64,000 nucleotides of DNA from Frigoribacterium faeni (GTDB lineage: Bacteria; Actinomycetota; Actinomycetes; Actinomycetales; Microbacteriaceae). Below are positions 35,308 to 45,269 of the stretch, piece after piece (positions within the stretch are counted from its first letter, which is position 1; each line of letters opens with the position of its first letter). The notes under the pieces were generated by a model that was not told where the DNA came from, searched no databases, and was given only the letters and a program-made list of their open reading frames with translations. The position numbers and the translations under genes are program-made. The stretch spans positions 248,001 to 312,000 of the forward strand of contig NZ_JAAOYW010000003.1 of assembly GCF_011761235.1 (NCBI RefSeq), read 5' to 3'.

Positions 35308-36555
35308 ATGAAGGACTACAAGGCGGCGGCGCTCGCGCTGCCGACGATCGTGGCGCTGACGCTCGGCGGGGTGGCCCTCACGGCCGCGCCGGCGCTGGCC
35401 GAGCCGGCTCCCGCGACGACCGCGGGGGCCTCGGCCGCACCGGTCGACGAGGGCGTCCCGGCGGGGGAGCCCGCGGTCGGGGACGCGGACGGCGCGGCGA
35501 CGGACGGTGCCGCGGGGGCGGCGCCGACTGAGACGCCCGCAGAGGTGCCTGCGGAGGCGGAGGCGCCCGCCGGGGCAGACGCCGTCCCGACGGCGCCGGA
35601 CACGACGGAGCCGACGGAGCCGGCCGAGTCGGAGCCGGCCTCCCCGACGGCACCGGCCCCTGCCCTCGACGCCGACCCCGCGGCGGAGGCCGCTCCCGAG
35701 GAGCCCGAAGCCGCGCTGTTCTCGCTCGTGAGCCCCGTTCAGGGCCAAGTCGTCACGGAGTCCGGCCTCACGGCCTCCGGGACGGTCGGCTTCGCGGGCA
35801 CCATCGACGTGACCACGCCCGAGGGCGAACTGCTCGCATCGGCGCTCGTCGTGCCGGGCGACTGGTCGCTCGACTTCGGCTTCCCCGAGGGACCCGCCGG
35901 ACCGCACCGCGTCGTCGTGACCGCGACCGACGCGGCCGGCCCGACCGTGCGCGCCGTCGAGACCCGCGACGTCGTCCTCGACGTGCCGACGAGCCCGGCC
36001 CCGACGATCACGGCGCCCGTCGGGCCGCAGGTCACGGCCCGGCCCTCGTCGTGGGTCGACGCACCGGAGGGCTGGGGCGACGTGACGTTCCGCGGCACCG
36101 GAGTGGCCGGCTCGGAGATCGACATCGACCTCGACCGGACCGACGGAGGCGACGCGTTCGGACACGGTCACGACCCGATCGTGGTGCAGGCCGACGGCAC
36201 GTGGGAGTACGTCGACCTGCTGCAGGCCGACGCCGGGTGGCGGGTGTCCGTCCGGCAGTACGTCCCGGGCGTCCGGTACCTCGCGTCCCTGCCGTCGGCA
36301 CGCGTGTCGCGTGACTTCCGCCTCGTCGCCGCGGCCGTGGCCCCCGTCGTGCCCGTAGCGCCGGTCCTGCCCGTCGAGACAGTCGTCGTGCCGGCGGCCG
36401 GCTCCCCGACGACGGCCGCAGCCGCCCGCACGGCGACGCGGTCGGCACTCGCCCAGACCGGCGCCGACCACGCGGGCGACGCCGCGCTCGCCGGACTCGG
36501 CCTGCTCGTGCTCGGCGCCGCGGCCACAGTGGTCGCGCGGCGACGTCGCGCCTGA
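35308..36555 (+). CDS. LAxTG-anchored surface protein
   Basis: 415 aa. Signal peptide (KAAALALPTIVALTLGG...APALA), a long disordered Ala/Pro/Glu region (about 30-140), two beta-sandwich-like repeats (about 145-230 and 235-345; the first with GTVGFAGTIDV and the second with VTFRGTGVAGSEIDIDL), a Pro/Val linker, and a C-terminal sorting signal: LAQTG, hydrophobic helix, and an Arg-rich tail. LAxTG is the motif of class E sortases of GC-rich actinobacteria. ATG 35308 fits the signal peptide best; GTG 35284 is an alternative. Ligand unknown; no sortase in the window. Confidence 0.8.
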   Translation: MKDYKAAALALPTIVALTLGGVALTAAPALAEPAPATTAGASAAPVDEGVPAGEPAVGDADGAATDGAAGAAPTETPAEVPAEAEAPAGADAVPTAPDTTEPTEPAESEPASPTAPAPALDADPAAEAAPEEPEAALFSLVSPVQGQVVTESGLTASGTVGFAGTIDVTTPEGELLASALVVPGDWSLDFGFPEGPAGPHRVVVTATDAAGPTVRAVETRDVVLDVPTSPAPTITAPVGPQVTARPSSWVDAPEGWGDVTFRGTGVAGSEIDIDLDRTDGGDAFGHGHDPIVVQADGTWEYVDLLQADAGWRVSVRQYVPGVRYLASLPSARVSRDFRLVAAAVAPVVPVAPVLPVETVVVPAAGSPTTAAAARTATRSALAQTGADHAGDAALAGLGLLVLGAAATVVARRRRA

Positions 36556-36572
36556 TAGCCCGCGCAGGCCAC

Positions 36573-36605
36573 GAGGGCCCGTCTCCGCCCCGGAGGCGGG
36601 CCCTC
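36573..36605 (+). terminator. Hairpin after the surface-protein gene
   Basis: 14-bp stem with one G-T pair (GAGGGCCCG... with ...CGGGCCCTC) and loop GCCCC, 18 nt past the stop, between convergent genes. Confidence 0.75.
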
Positions 36606-36626
36606 CAGCGTGCCCGGGGCGGGCCG

Positions 36627-37613
36627 TCAGCGACGCGGCTGCAGGCTCGGCTCGTCGGGCGTCGAGAGGGTGAGCACCGCCTCCTCGACGACGTCGTGCT
36701 CCTCGAGCTCGCGCTCGACGCGGCGCAGGGCCACGGCCACGTGCTGCTCGGTGTCGTCGCCGGTCATGTCGACCGCCGCGACGAGGTAGAGCCGGCTCGG
36801 GCCGACGAACTCGGTGTGCAGGTAGGTGACCCGGGCGATCTCGGGGCGCGCCAGCAGGCGCTCGAGCACGGTCGCCTCGAGGTCGTCGCTCGGGCTCTCG
36901 CCGACGAGGAACCGCCGGTTGCGGTCGACGAGCACCAGCGCGACCACGCCGAGCAGCACGCCCACGAGGATCGACCCCACCGCGTCGAACACCGCGGAGC
37001 CCGTCACCTGGTGCAGGAAGATGCCGAGGAACGCGATGAGCAGCCCCACGAGGGCCGCGGCGTCCTCGGCGAAGACCGCGCGCAGGGTCGGGTTCGAGCT
37101 GCGCAGCACGTAGCGCAGGGTCGGCACCTGGCCCGCCCGGGCGCTGCCCCGGGCCTGGCGGAGGGCCTGGAGGAACGACGTGCCCTCGAGCAGGAACGCC
37201 ACCCCGAGCACGACGTAGTTCACGAGGTAGTCCTCCGCCTCCTCGGCGGCGCCGAGCTGCGAGACGCCGTGCTGGATCGACACGACCGCGCCCACCGTGA
37301 ACAGGCCGAAGGCGGCGAACATCGACCAGACGTAGGTCTCCTTGCCGTAGCCGAGCGGGTGGTCGTCGTCGCGCTGCTTGACGCCGCGCTTGTCGGCGAC
37401 GAAGAGGAATATCTCGTTGCCCGTGTCGGCCCACGAGTGCGCCGACTCGGCCACCATCGACGCCGACCCGGTGAGGAGCGCCGCGACGGTCTTGGCGACG
37501 GCGATCAGCAGGTTGGCGAGGAACGCGACGATGACCGTCGTCGTGCTCTCGGGCTTCGCCGCCGGCTCGGCCTCGGTCGTCGCGGGCGCCGTCGGGGCAG
37601 GGTCGGATGTCAT
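36627..37613 (-). CDS. Cation diffusion facilitator (CDF) family metal exporter
   Basis: 328 aa. Hydrophilic Ala/Pro head, six membrane helices, and a cytoplasmic C-terminal domain of about 90 residues. The metal site pattern SxxxDxxxE/HxxD is seen as SAHSWADTGNE in helix 2 and EDAAALVGLL (FAEDAAAL) in helix 5; DDDHPLGYGKETYVWSMF is the typical loop between helices 2 and 3. This subtype lacks the His-rich loop of zinc exporters, so the metal could be Mn, Fe or Zn. ATG at 37613; an upstream extension of 102 codons has no family features and runs into the ileS leader. Confidence 0.88.
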   Translation of the reverse strand: MTSDPAPTAPATTEAEPAAKPESTTTVIVAFLANLLIAVAKTVAALLTGSASMVAESAHSWADTGNEIFLFVADKRGVKQRDDDHPLGYGKETYVWSMFAAFGLFTVGAVVSIQHGVSQLGAAEEAEDYLVNYVVLGVAFLLEGTSFLQALRQARGSARAGQVPTLRYVLRSSNPTLRAVFAEDAAALVGLLIAFLGIFLHQVTGSAVFDAVGSILVGVLLGVVALVLVDRNRRFLVGESPSDDLEATVLERLLARPEIARVTYLHTEFVGPSRLYLVAAVDMTGDDTEQHVAVALRRVERELEEHDVVEEAVLTLSTPDEPSLQPRR

Positions 37614-37665
37614 GGTGCCGATTCTGCACTCCCTGCACCTGATCGCGCCGCGCCTCCTCGGCTCG

Positions 37666-37671
37666 TATGAT
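37666..37671 (+). promoter_or_regulatory. -10 box of ileS
   Basis: TATGAT, nearly consensus, 12 nt before the T-box leader starts. Confidence 0.55.
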
Positions 37672-37677
37672 GGACGA

Positions 37678-37880
37678 GCACTGATCCGGCCATCACCGGG
37701 GAGCACTCGGCAGAACGCGCCGACCGGCCCGTCACAGGGGCGGGAGGCGTCACTAGACCCGAGCGGGGCAGGCCCGACACAGCCGCAGCAGAGAGGTCGT
37801 CCCGTCAGGGGCGGCAAGCGAGGTGGTACCGCGCCGACCGAGAACCCTCGGCAGGCGTCCTCGTGGACGGACATCCGCAG
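37678..37880 (+). ncRNA. T-box riboswitch of ileS, ultrashort Stem I, translational type
   Basis: Stem I is a minimal hairpin CCGG-CCATCA-CCGG at 37686-37699; the isoleucine specifier ATC is at 37692-37694. It is followed by GGGGAGC and GCAGAAC elements (Stem II/IIA region). The T-box core AGGTGGTACCGCG is at 37821-37833. The downstream pairing GCGTCC...GGACG (37855-37868) just before the ribosome binding site CTGGAG suggests that uncharged tRNA-Ile frees the start site rather than preventing termination. This matches the class known from mycobacterial ileS. Confidence 0.93.
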
Positions 37881-37894
37881 CACCTGGAGTTCCC

Positions 37895-40800
37895 ATGGCC
37901 TACCAGCCGGTACCCGCATCGCCCCGGTTCCCCGACGTCGAGCAGGGCGTCCTCGCCTTCTGGCGGCGCGACGACACGTTCCAGGAGTCGATCCGCGCCC
38001 GCGAGGGCCGCGACGAGTGGGTCTTCTACGACGGCCCGCCGTTCGCCAACGGCCTGCCGCACTACGGCCACCTGCTGACGGGCTACGCGAAGGACGTGTT
38101 CCCGCGCTACCAGACCATGCGCGGCAAGCAGGTGCACCGTCGCTTCGGCTGGGACACCCACGGCCTGCCCGCCGAGCTCGAGGCGATGCGCCAGCTCGGC
38201 ATCACCGAGAAGCACCAGATCGACGAGATGGGCGTGGGCGCCTTCAACGCCGCCGCCCGCAGCTCGGTGCTGCAGTACACCGACGAGTGGCAGGGCTACG
38301 TCACCCGCCAGGCGCGCTGGGTCGACTTCGAGAACGACTACAAGACCCTCGACGTCACCTTCATGGAGAGCGTTCTCTGGGCCTTCAAGCAGCTCTGGGA
38401 CAAGTCGCTCGCCTACGAGGGCTTCCGCGTGCTGCCGTACTGCTGGCACGACCAGACCCCCCTGTCGAACCACGAGCTGCGCATGGACGACGACGTCTAC
38501 AAGACGCGGCAGGACCAGACGGTCACGGTCGCGTTCCCGCTCGTGGGCGCCAAGGCCGAGTCGCTCGGCCTCACCGGGGTCGAGGCCCTCGCCTGGACGA
38601 CCACGCCGTGGACCCTGCCGACGAACATGGCGCTCGCCGTCGGGCCCGAGATCTCGTACGTCACGGTGCCGCACGCCCTGCTGCCGGGGGAGCGCACGGG
38701 CGACCAGCAGCAGCTCACGGGCAGCGTGTTCCTGCTCGCCGCCGACACCCTCGCCGCCTACTCGCGCGACCTCGGCTACGAGTCGCCCGAGGCCGCGCAG
38801 GCCGCCGTCACCGCGACCTTCGCGGGCGCCGAGCTCGAGGGCGTCGAGTACGACCGCATCTGGGACGTCTACGCCGACGCCGAGGCGTGGGGCACCGAGA
38901 ACGCCTGGCGCGTGCTCGTCGCCGACTACGTCGCCACCGGCGAGGGCACCGGCATCGTGCACCAGGCGCCCGCCTACGGCGAGGACGACCAGCTCGTCTG
39001 CGCCGCGGCCGGCATCCCCGTCATCGTCTCGGTCGACGAGGCCGGTCGGTTCCTGCCGATGTTCGACGAGCTCGGCGTCGCCGGGCTGCAGGTCTTCGAC
39101 GCGAACAAGGTGCTGGTGCAGCGCCTCCGCGCCGACGGCCGCCTCGTGCGCCTCGCGAGCTACGAGCACAGCTACCCGCACTGCTGGCGCTGCCGCAACC
39201 CCCTCATCTACAAGGCCGTGTCGAGCTGGTTCGTCCGCGTCACCGACGTGCGCGACCGCATGGGCGAGCTCAACCAGGAGATCACCTGGGTGCCCGACAA
39301 CGTCAAGGACGGCCAGTTCGGCAAGTGGGTCGCGGGCGCCCGCGACTGGTCCATCTCGCGCAACCGGTACTGGGGCTCGCCGATCCCCGTGTGGCGCAGC
39401 GACGACCCCGCCCACCCCCGCACCGACGTCTACGGCTCGCTCGCCGAGCTCGAGGCCGACTTCGGGCGGCTGCCGCTCAACGAGCAGGGCGAGCCCGACC
39501 TGCACCGCCCGTACATCGACGACCTGACCCGCCCGAACCCCGACGACCCGACGGGCCGCAGCACGATGCGCCGCATCGACGACGTCTTCGACGTCTGGTT
39601 CGACTCGGGCTCGATGCCGTTCGCCCAGGTGCACTACCCGTTCGAGAACCGGGAGTGGTTCGAGACGCACGCCCCCGCCGACTTCATCGTCGAGTACATC
39701 GGGCAGACCCGCGGCTGGTTCTACGTCATGCACGCGCTCTCGACCGCGCTCTTCGACCGGCCCGCGTTCTCGAACGTGATCAGCCACGGCATCGTCCTCG
39801 GCTCCGACGGGCAGAAGATGTCGAAGAGCCTGCGCAACTACCCCGACGTCTCCGAGGTCTTCGACCGCGACGGCGCCGACGCGATGCGCTGGTTCCTCAT
39901 GTCGAGCTCCGTCATCCGCGGCGGCAACCTCGTCGTGACCGAGGAGGGCATCCGCGAGGGCGTCCGGCAGTTCCTGCTGCCGCTGTGGAGCACGTACTAC
40001 TTCTTCACCCTGTACGCGAACGCCGCCGACGGCGGCAGCTCGGGAGGCGAGGGCCGGCACGTCGCGGACGGCTACGTCGCCACGTGGCGCACCGACTCGA
40101 CCGACGTCCTCGACCGCTACCTGCTCGCGAAGACGCGCCTCCTCGTGACGGACGTCGAGCGGCACCTCGACGCGCTCGACTCGCCGCTCGCGGCCGCCGC
40201 CCTGCGCGACTTCGCCGACGTGCTCACGAACTGGTACGTGCGCCGCTCGCGCGACCGCTTCTGGGCGGGCGACGACCGGGACGCCTTCGACACGCTGTTC
40301 ACCGTGCTCGAGACCGTCGCCCGCGTCGCCGCCCCGCTCGCGCCGCTCGTGACGGAGGAGATCTGGAAGGGCCTCACCGGCGGGCGCAGCGTGCACCTGA
40401 CCGACTGGCCGGACGCCTCCGCGTTCCCCGAGGACGACGCCCTCGTCGCCTCGATGGACGCCGTCCGCGCGATCGCCTCGTCGGGCCTCGCCCTGCGCAA
40501 GGCGACCGGCCTGCGGGTGCGACTGCCCCTCGCCCGCCTCACCGTCGTCGCGCCCGACCCCGCCGCGCTCGAGCCCTTCGGGCCGATCCTGCGCGACGAG
40601 CTCAACGTCAAGGAGGTGGCCTTCACGCCCCTGACGGAGGAGAGCCTCGGCGAGTGGGGCGTCACCCGCAAGCTGACCGTGAACGCCCGGGCGGCCGGGC
40701 CGCGCATCGGCAAGCAGGTGCAGCAGGTCATCCCCGCCGCCAAGAAGGGCGACTGGGCCCCGGCCAGCGAGAACGTCGTCGTCGGCGGCGTGGAGCTGCT

Positions 40801-41176
40801 GCCCGGCGAGTTCACCCTCGAGCTCGCCGTCGACGACCCGACCGCCGCGATCGCCTTCGTCGGCGACGGCGGCTTCGTGCTGCTCGACACCGCCACGACG
40901 CCCGAGCTCGAGGCCGAGGGCCTGGCCCGCGACGTCGTGCGCGCCGTGCAGCAGGCCCGCAAGGCCGCGGGCCTCGACGTCTCGGACCGCGTCGTGACGA
41001 CCGTCGCCCTCGACGCGGCCGCCGCGACGGCCCTCGAGGCGCACCGCGACATGGTGCAGGCCGAGACCCTGACGACCGAGCTGGTCGTCGACGTGCAGGA
41101 CGACGTCGCCGGACGCGACGGGAAGGTCGCGGTGGGCTCCGGCTCGGCCGTGACGGTGGAGGTGCGACGAGCGTGA
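37895..41176 (+). CDS. ileS: Isoleucine--tRNA ligase (eukaryote-like IleS2 type)
   Basis: 1093 aa. The HIGH motif appears as HYGH at 56-59 ([11 protein letters not shown]) and KMSKS at 641-645. CP1 editing domain lies between them (with [17 protein letters not shown]). HYGH, the length over 1050 aa and the lack of a C-terminal zinc-binding domain fit the eukaryote-like IleRS class common in actinobacteria; members are known to be less sensitive to mupirocin, which is family knowledge. ATG 37895 follows CTGGAG. Control by the T-box described above. Overlaps folC start by four bases. Confidence 0.97.
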   Translation: MAYQPVPASPRFPDVEQGVLAFWRRDDTFQESIRAREGRDEWVFYDGPPFANGLPHYGHLLTGYAKDVFPRYQTMRGKQVHRRFGWDTHGLPAELEAMRQLGITEKHQIDEMGVGAFNAAARSSVLQYTDEWQGYVTRQARWVDFENDYKTLDVTFMESVLWAFKQLWDKSLAYEGFRVLPYCWHDQTPLSNHELRMDDDVYKTRQDQTVTVAFPLVGAKAESLGLTGVEALAWTTTPWTLPTNMALAVGPEISYVTVPHALLPGERTGDQQQLTGSVFLLAADTLAAYSRDLGYESPEAAQAAVTATFAGAELEGVEYDRIWDVYADAEAWGTENAWRVLVADYVATGEGTGIVHQAPAYGEDDQLVCAAAGIPVIVSVDEAGRFLPMFDELGVAGLQVFDANKVLVQRLRADGRLVRLASYEHSYPHCWRCRNPLIYKAVSSWFVRVTDVRDRMGELNQEITWVPDNVKDGQFGKWVAGARDWSISRNRYWGSPIPVWRSDDPAHPRTDVYGSLAELEADFGRLPLNEQGEPDLHRPYIDDLTRPNPDDPTGRSTMRRIDDVFDVWFDSGSMPFAQVHYPFENREWFETHAPADFIVEYIGQTRGWFYVMHALSTALFDRPAFSNVISHGIVLGSDGQKMSKSLRNYPDVSEVFDRDGADAMRWFLMSSSVIRGGNLVVTEEGIREGVRQFLLPLWSTYYFFTLYANAADGGSSGGEGRHVADGYVATWRTDSTDVLDRYLLAKTRLLVTDVERHLDALDSPLAAAALRDFADVLTNWYVRRSRDRFWAGDDRDAFDTLFTVLETVARVAAPLAPLVTEEIWKGLTGGRSVHLTDWPDASAFPEDDALVASMDAVRAIASSGLALRKATGLRVRLPLARLTVVAPDPAALEPFGPILRDELNVKEVAFTPLTEESLGEWGVTRKLTVNARAAGPRIGKQVQQVIPAAKKGDWAPASENVVVGGVELLPGEFTLELAVDDPTAAIAFVGDGGFVLLDTATTPELEAEGLARDVVRAVQQARKAAGLDVSDRVVTTVALDAAAATALEAHRDMVQAETLTTELVVDVQDDVAGRDGKVAVGSGSAVTVEVRRA

Positions 41177-42567
41177 GCCCGAAGAAGAACCACGACGGCG
41201 ACGGCCGCGACGACGAGTTCGCCGCGGAGGCGACGCGCGTCCACGACGAGCTCCTGGCCCGGGTCGGCGAGCAGGCGCCCGAGCCACGGCTCGCGGCGAC
41301 CCGTCGTGCGGTCGAGCTGCTCGGCGACCCGCAGCGGGCCTACCCGGTCATCCACATCACCGGCACGAACGGCAAGACGTCGACGAGCCGCATGATCGAG
41401 AGCGTCCTGCGCGCCCACGGCCTGCGCACGGGCCTCATGACGAGCCCGCACCTCGTGCGCCTGAACGAGCGCATCGTGGTCGACGGCGAGCCGATCAGCG
41501 ACGAGCGCCTCGTCGCCAACTGGGACGACATCCAGCCCTACCTGGCGATGGTCGACGCCGAGCTCGGGTCGCGCGGCGAGCCGACGCTGACCTTCTTCGA
41601 GGCGCTCACCGTGCTCGCCTTCGCCTGCTTCGCCGACGCCCCCGCCGACGTCGTCGTGCTCGAGGTCGGCATGGGCGGCGAGTGGGACAGCACCAACGTC
41701 GCCGACGGCCAGGTCGCCGTCTTCACGCCCATCGCGCTCGACCACCAGTCCCGCCTCGGGTCGACCGTCGAGGCGATCGCCCGCACCAAGGCGGGCATCG
41801 TCAAGCCGGCGGCCTCGGTCGTCAGCGCGGCCCAGATGCCGGAGGCGCTGGCCGAGCTGCAGCGCGCCGCCGAGCTCACGGAGTCGTCGCTGGCCGTCGA
41901 GGGCGACGCCTTCGGCGTCGAGTCGACCACGGTGGCGGTCGGCGGCCAGGTCGTCACCATCCGCGGGGTCGCCGGTCGCTACGACGACCTGCTCCTGCCG
42001 CTCTTCGGCGACCACCAGGCCCAGAACGCCGCGGTCGCGGTCGCGGCCGTCGAGTCGTTCCTCGGCAGCGGCAGCCAGGCCCTCGACCACGACGTCCTCG
42101 CCGAGGGCCTCGCGGCGGCCACGTCGCCCGGGCGCCTGCAGATCGTCGCCAACGAGCCGACCATCCTCGTCGACGCCGCCCACAACCCCCACGGGGCGCG
42201 GGCCCTCGCCAAGGCGGTCGACGACTACTTCCAGTTCGGACGGGTCGTCGCGGTGCTGTCGGTGCTCGCCGACAAGGACGCCGCCGGCATCGTGCGGGCC
42301 CTCTCGGGCACCGTGCAGCAGTTCGTCGTCACGCAGAGCGGCTCGGACCGCTCGGTCGACGCCGACGAGCTGGCCGCGATCGCCGTGGGCGTCGTCGGCG
42401 CCGACCGCGTCGTGGTCGAGACCGACCTGGTGTCGGCCCTCCGCACCGCCCGCGACCTGGCCGACGAGGCCGAGGGCGACGAGCCCGGCGGCGTCGTCGT
42501 CACCGGGTCGATCACCCTCGTGGGCGACGTGCTGGCGCTCGCGCAGACCGACGGCGGTCTGTCGTGA
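41173..42567 (+). CDS. folC: Bifunctional folylpolyglutamate / dihydrofolate synthase
   Basis: 464 aa, cytoplasmic. Adds glutamate to folates. P-loop [14 protein letters not shown] (about residues 57-70), [12 protein letters not shown], the Mg-binding [12 protein letters not shown] and [21 protein letters not shown], and the C-terminal domain with [11 protein letters not shown]. The first 30 residues are charged and variable. GTG start overlaps the ileS stop, and folC in turn overlaps the DUF4233 gene, so three genes are coupled behind the T-box. Confidence 0.95.
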   Translation: MSPKKNHDGDGRDDEFAAEATRVHDELLARVGEQAPEPRLAATRRAVELLGDPQRAYPVIHITGTNGKTSTSRMIESVLRAHGLRTGLMTSPHLVRLNERIVVDGEPISDERLVANWDDIQPYLAMVDAELGSRGEPTLTFFEALTVLAFACFADAPADVVVLEVGMGGEWDSTNVADGQVAVFTPIALDHQSRLGSTVEAIARTKAGIVKPAASVVSAAQMPEALAELQRAAELTESSLAVEGDAFGVESTTVAVGGQVVTIRGVAGRYDDLLLPLFGDHQAQNAAVAVAAVESFLGSGSQALDHDVLAEGLAAATSPGRLQIVANEPTILVDAAHNPHGARALAKAVDDYFQFGRVVAVLSVLADKDAAGIVRALSGTVQQFVVTQSGSDRSVDADELAAIAVGVVGADRVVVETDLVSALRTARDLADEAEGDEPGGVVVTGSITLVGDVLALAQTDGGLS

Positions 42568-42992
42568 CCGAGGCGCCGCCTCCTGCGGGCACCGACGAGC
42601 CGGGCCGACCGGCGCGACCGGGACGACCGGGCCGGCCGGCACGGCGACGCGGCGCGGCCGAGAGCCTGCTCTCGATCGTCCTCGTGCTCGAGGCGATGTC
42701 GCTGTTCTTCGTCGTCCTCGTCGTGAACGGCCGCGGGCTGCTGCCCCCGGCCGTCGCGTTCGGCGGCGGGCTCGGCGCCATCGTGCTGATCCTGCTCGTG
42801 TCCCGGACCCTGCGCTGGCGCTGGGGCGTCGTGCTCGGCTGGGTCGTGCAGCTCGGGCTCGTCGCCTGCGGCCTGCTCGACCCCGTCATGTACGTCGTCG
42901 CGGCGCTCTTCGTCGGCATCTGGACGTACTGCCTGGTCAAGGGCACCCAGCTCGACCGGATGAACGCCGCCCGCTTCGGCGGACAGCTCTGA
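42564..42992 (+). CDS. DUF4233 membrane protein
   Basis: 142 aa. GTG start overlaps the folC stop. A Pro/Arg/Gly-rich head is followed by about four membrane helices (starting at LLSIVLVLEAMSLFFVVLVV) and a short positively charged tail with QLDRMNAARFGG. The position between folC and ndk is conserved in many actinobacteria. No function has been assigned to the family. Confidence 0.85.
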   Translation: MTEAPPPAGTDEPGRPARPGRPGRPARRRGAAESLLSIVLVLEAMSLFFVVLVVNGRGLLPPAVAFGGGLGAIVLILLVSRTLRWRWGVVLGWVVQLGLVACGLLDPVMYVVAALFVGIWTYCLVKGTQLDRMNAARFGGQL

Positions 42993-43071
42993 CGCCGTCC
43001 CGTCCCCGGGCCGCGGCGCCCCGTGCCCCGGCCCCCTCCGACCACCACCCGCCCCACACGAAGGAGCACCA

Positions 43072-43488
43072 GTGACCGACCTCCAAGAGACCCTCGTCCT
43101 CGTCAAGCCCGACGGCGTCGCCCGCGGCCTGACCGGCGAGATCCTGCGCCGCATCGAGGCGAAGGGCTACTCGCTCGTCGACCTCCGCCTCGTCCAGGCC
43201 GACCGCGACCTGCTGGCCCGCCACTACGAGGAGCACGTCGGCAAGCCGTTCTACGAGCCGCTCGTCGAGTTCATGCAGAGCGGCCCGACCGTCGCGATCC
43301 GCGTCGCGGGCAACGGCGTCGTGCCCGGCTTCCGCTCGCTCGCCGGCACGACCGACCCGACGACCGCGGCGCCCGGCACCATCCGCGGCGACCTCGGCCG
43401 CGACTGGGGCCTGGCCGTGCAGCAGAACCTCGTGCACGGCAGCGACAGCCCCGAGAGCGCCGCGCGCGAGCTGGCTCTCTGGTTCTAG
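43072..43488 (+). CDS. ndk: Nucleoside diphosphate kinase
   Basis: 138 aa, normal length. Balances NTP pools by phosphate transfer through a phospho-histidine, here His122 in NLVHGSDSPESA. N-terminal TLVLVKPDGVARGL and RPFYEP-like KPFYEPLVEFM are as expected. GTG start with AAGGAG upstream. Followed by a long terminator hairpin. Confidence 0.97.
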   Translation: MTDLQETLVLVKPDGVARGLTGEILRRIEAKGYSLVDLRLVQADRDLLARHYEEHVGKPFYEPLVEFMQSGPTVAIRVAGNGVVPGFRSLAGTTDPTTAAPGTIRGDLGRDWGLAVQQNLVHGSDSPESAARELALWF

Positions 43489-43499
43489 GTCGTCATACC

Positions 43500-43542
43500 A
43501 GGAGGGGCGGTGCCGGTCGTCGAGACCGGCACCGCCCCTCCT
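43500..43542. terminator. Bidirectional hairpin between ndk and the DsbA-like gene
   Basis: 18-bp perfect stem (43500-43517 with 43525-43542), closed further by a C-G pair, loop about 5 nt. Serves convergent genes. Confidence 0.85.
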
Positions 43543-43563
43543 CGTCGTCGTGACGGTCGTTCG

Positions 43564-44487
43564 TCAGGGGGCGGGCGTCGCCGTCGAGCCGGGCAGCTCG
43601 CCCGTGCTCGTGTCGCCGGTCGACTGGCCGGCGGCGACCTCGGACACGAACTGCGCGAAGGCGGCGGCGTCGGTCGGCGAGCCCTGGTACTGCTGGCCGT
43701 TGACGAGCACCGTGGGCGTCGCCGTCACCGCGGCGAGGTCAGAGTTCGGCAGCGGGTCGTTCAGCGCCCGCTGCGTGGCGCTCGTGACCCAGTCCGTGAA
43801 CTCGCCGTCCCGGATGCAGGAGGCGACGTCCCCGTCGTCGACGCCCGCTCCCTCGACCAGCGTCACCAGTTCGGCGTCGGTCAGGCCCCGCGTGTTCTCG
43901 GCGGGCTGCTGGGCGAAGAGCGCGGTGTTCACGTCGAGCGCGGCGTCGGGCTGGTAGTTCGCGACGCAGGCGAGGGCGTTGGCCGACCGGGTCGAGTACT
44001 TCGACCCGAGCGAGGCGTTGTCGAGGAACCCCAGCGGGTGGATCTCGAGGTCGGCCGCGCCCTGGGTCACCCAGGTCTGCAGCTGCTCGGCGTTCGTCGT
44101 GTCGAACTGGCCGCAGTAGGGGCACATGTAGTCGAGGTACACGACGATGCTCGGCTTCTCGGCCGTGCCCGCCGCCGAGGGGGTGGGCGAGCCGTCGGCG
44201 GGGACGGCGTCGGTCGTCACGGCCGAGATCGTCGTGCCGTCGCCCGAGAGCACGACGCCGTCGCTGGCCATGTTGAGCGGGCCGGGGCCGGCGGGGGCGA
44301 GCGACCGCGTGACCACGAGGGCCACGACGGCGAGCACGGCCAGGACGCCGACGACGAGGCCGCCCTGCACGGCCCACTTCTTGCGGCGTCGGCGCTTCGC
44401 CTCGGCCTCGCGCGTGACGCGCGCCTTCTCGCGCGCCGCCTCCCGACGCTCGCGCTTGGTCTCTGCGGGTCCGGCTGGTGGCGTCAT
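43564..44487 (-). CDS. DsbA-like membrane-anchored thioredoxin-fold oxidoreductase
   Basis: 307 aa. Cytoplasmic highly basic head (KRERREAAREKARVTREA...), one membrane helix at about 40-62, then an extracytoplasmic DsbA/DSBA-like thioredoxin fold with active site Cys122-Pro-Tyr-Cys125 in VYLDYMCPYCGQF. The cis-Pro is in TATPTVLVNG, and two further cysteines (ACVANY and SCIRDG) may form a structural disulfide. The C-terminus is a Ser/Thr-rich tail. Encoded 90 nt from a VKOR gene, its likely electron acceptor. Confidence 0.88.
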   Translation of the reverse strand: MTPPAGPAETKRERREAAREKARVTREAEAKRRRRKKWAVQGGLVVGVLAVLAVVALVVTRSLAPAGPGPLNMASDGVVLSGDGTTISAVTTDAVPADGSPTPSAAGTAEKPSIVVYLDYMCPYCGQFDTTNAEQLQTWVTQGAADLEIHPLGFLDNASLGSKYSTRSANALACVANYQPDAALDVNTALFAQQPAENTRGLTDAELVTLVEGAGVDDGDVASCIRDGEFTDWVTSATQRALNDPLPNSDLAAVTATPTVLVNGQQYQGSPTDAAAFAQFVSEVAAGQSTGDTSTGELPGSTATPAP

Positions 44488-44576
44488 GGGTCCTCGCTGG
44501 TCGTGGGTGGCGGGTGGGGCGGCCGATGCGGGCCTCGACGACCCTGGCGCACCTCCCCAAGGAGACGCTGAGTGCG

Positions 44577-45221
44577 TCAGCCGAGCAGCGTCGGCAGGAG
44601 CAGGGGGAACTGCACCAGGATCACCGTCGCGACGACGATGTAGTTCGCCACCGGCAGGATCCAGGAGAAGGGCAGGAACGCCGCGGCCGCCCGCTGCAGG
44701 CGGCCCTGCGGCACCGTGACGCCGTGCGCCAGCCCCCAGACGAGCAGGATCCAGAACAGGGGGATGGTCACCGACCACACGAGCATGCACCAGGGGCACA
44801 GGGCGCCGATCACGAACACCGTCTGGGTGAACAGCCACGTGACGAACACCCAGGCGAGGAACACGCCCGCGGTGAACGCGACCCAGAACCACCGCGCGAA
44901 GCGGGCGCCGGCGAGGAGCCCGAGGCCCACCGCGACGGGGGCGGCGAAGCCGACCAGGCCGAGGAGGGGGTTCGGGAACCCGAACAGCGACGCCTGCCAG
45001 CTGTTGATCACGGGCGAGCACCCCACGAACGGGTTGACGTCGCAGCCGAGCGAGCCGGAGGGATCCTCGAGCAGGCGGAACTTGTCGACGGTCAGCGCGA
45101 ACGAGCCGAGCAGGCCGACGAGCCCCGCGACGACCAGCAGGACGGCCGGGACGACCGGCGAGCGGCCCGCCGAGGGGTGGGTGCGCTGGGGGGCTCTCTG
45201 ATCGGTCACGAGCACGATCAT
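44577..45221 (-). CDS. Vitamin K epoxide reductase (VKOR) family protein
   Basis: 214 aa with four to five membrane helices. Active-site CPWC at 142-145 near the end of a helix (VIGALCPWCMLVW) and the loop pair in GCDVNPFVGCSPV. In actinobacteria VKOR reoxidises the DsbA-like protein and passes electrons to menaquinone, replacing DsbB. The neighbouring DsbA-like gene on the same strand fits this. Start may be ATG 45221 or a GTG a few codons later; the first residues are not conserved. Confidence 0.92.
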   Translation of the reverse strand: MIVLVTDQRAPQRTHPSAGRSPVVPAVLLVVAGLVGLLGSFALTVDKFRLLEDPSGSLGCDVNPFVGCSPVINSWQASLFGFPNPLLGLVGFAAPVAVGLGLLAGARFARWFWVAFTAGVFLAWVFVTWLFTQTVFVIGALCPWCMLVWSVTIPLFWILLVWGLAHGVTVPQGRLQRAAAAFLPFSWILPVANYIVVATVILVQFPLLLPTLLG

Positions 45222-45254
45222 CTCACCGTGCGGATCGTCGTCCAGGGCGAGGCG

Positions 45255-45263
45255 TGCGATAAT
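45255..45263 (+). promoter_or_regulatory. Extended -10 promoter of rne
   Basis: TGC-GATAAT, an extended -10 element, with no obvious -35. Predicts transcription start near 45270. Confidence 0.5.
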
Positions 45264-45269
45264 CGAGCC

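Noticed and set aside
37805-41287. Minus-strand open frame of 1160 codons opposite ileS
   Set aside because: Antisense to a certain synthetase gene; the Val/Leu/Gly/Arg-rich product has no recognisable domain.
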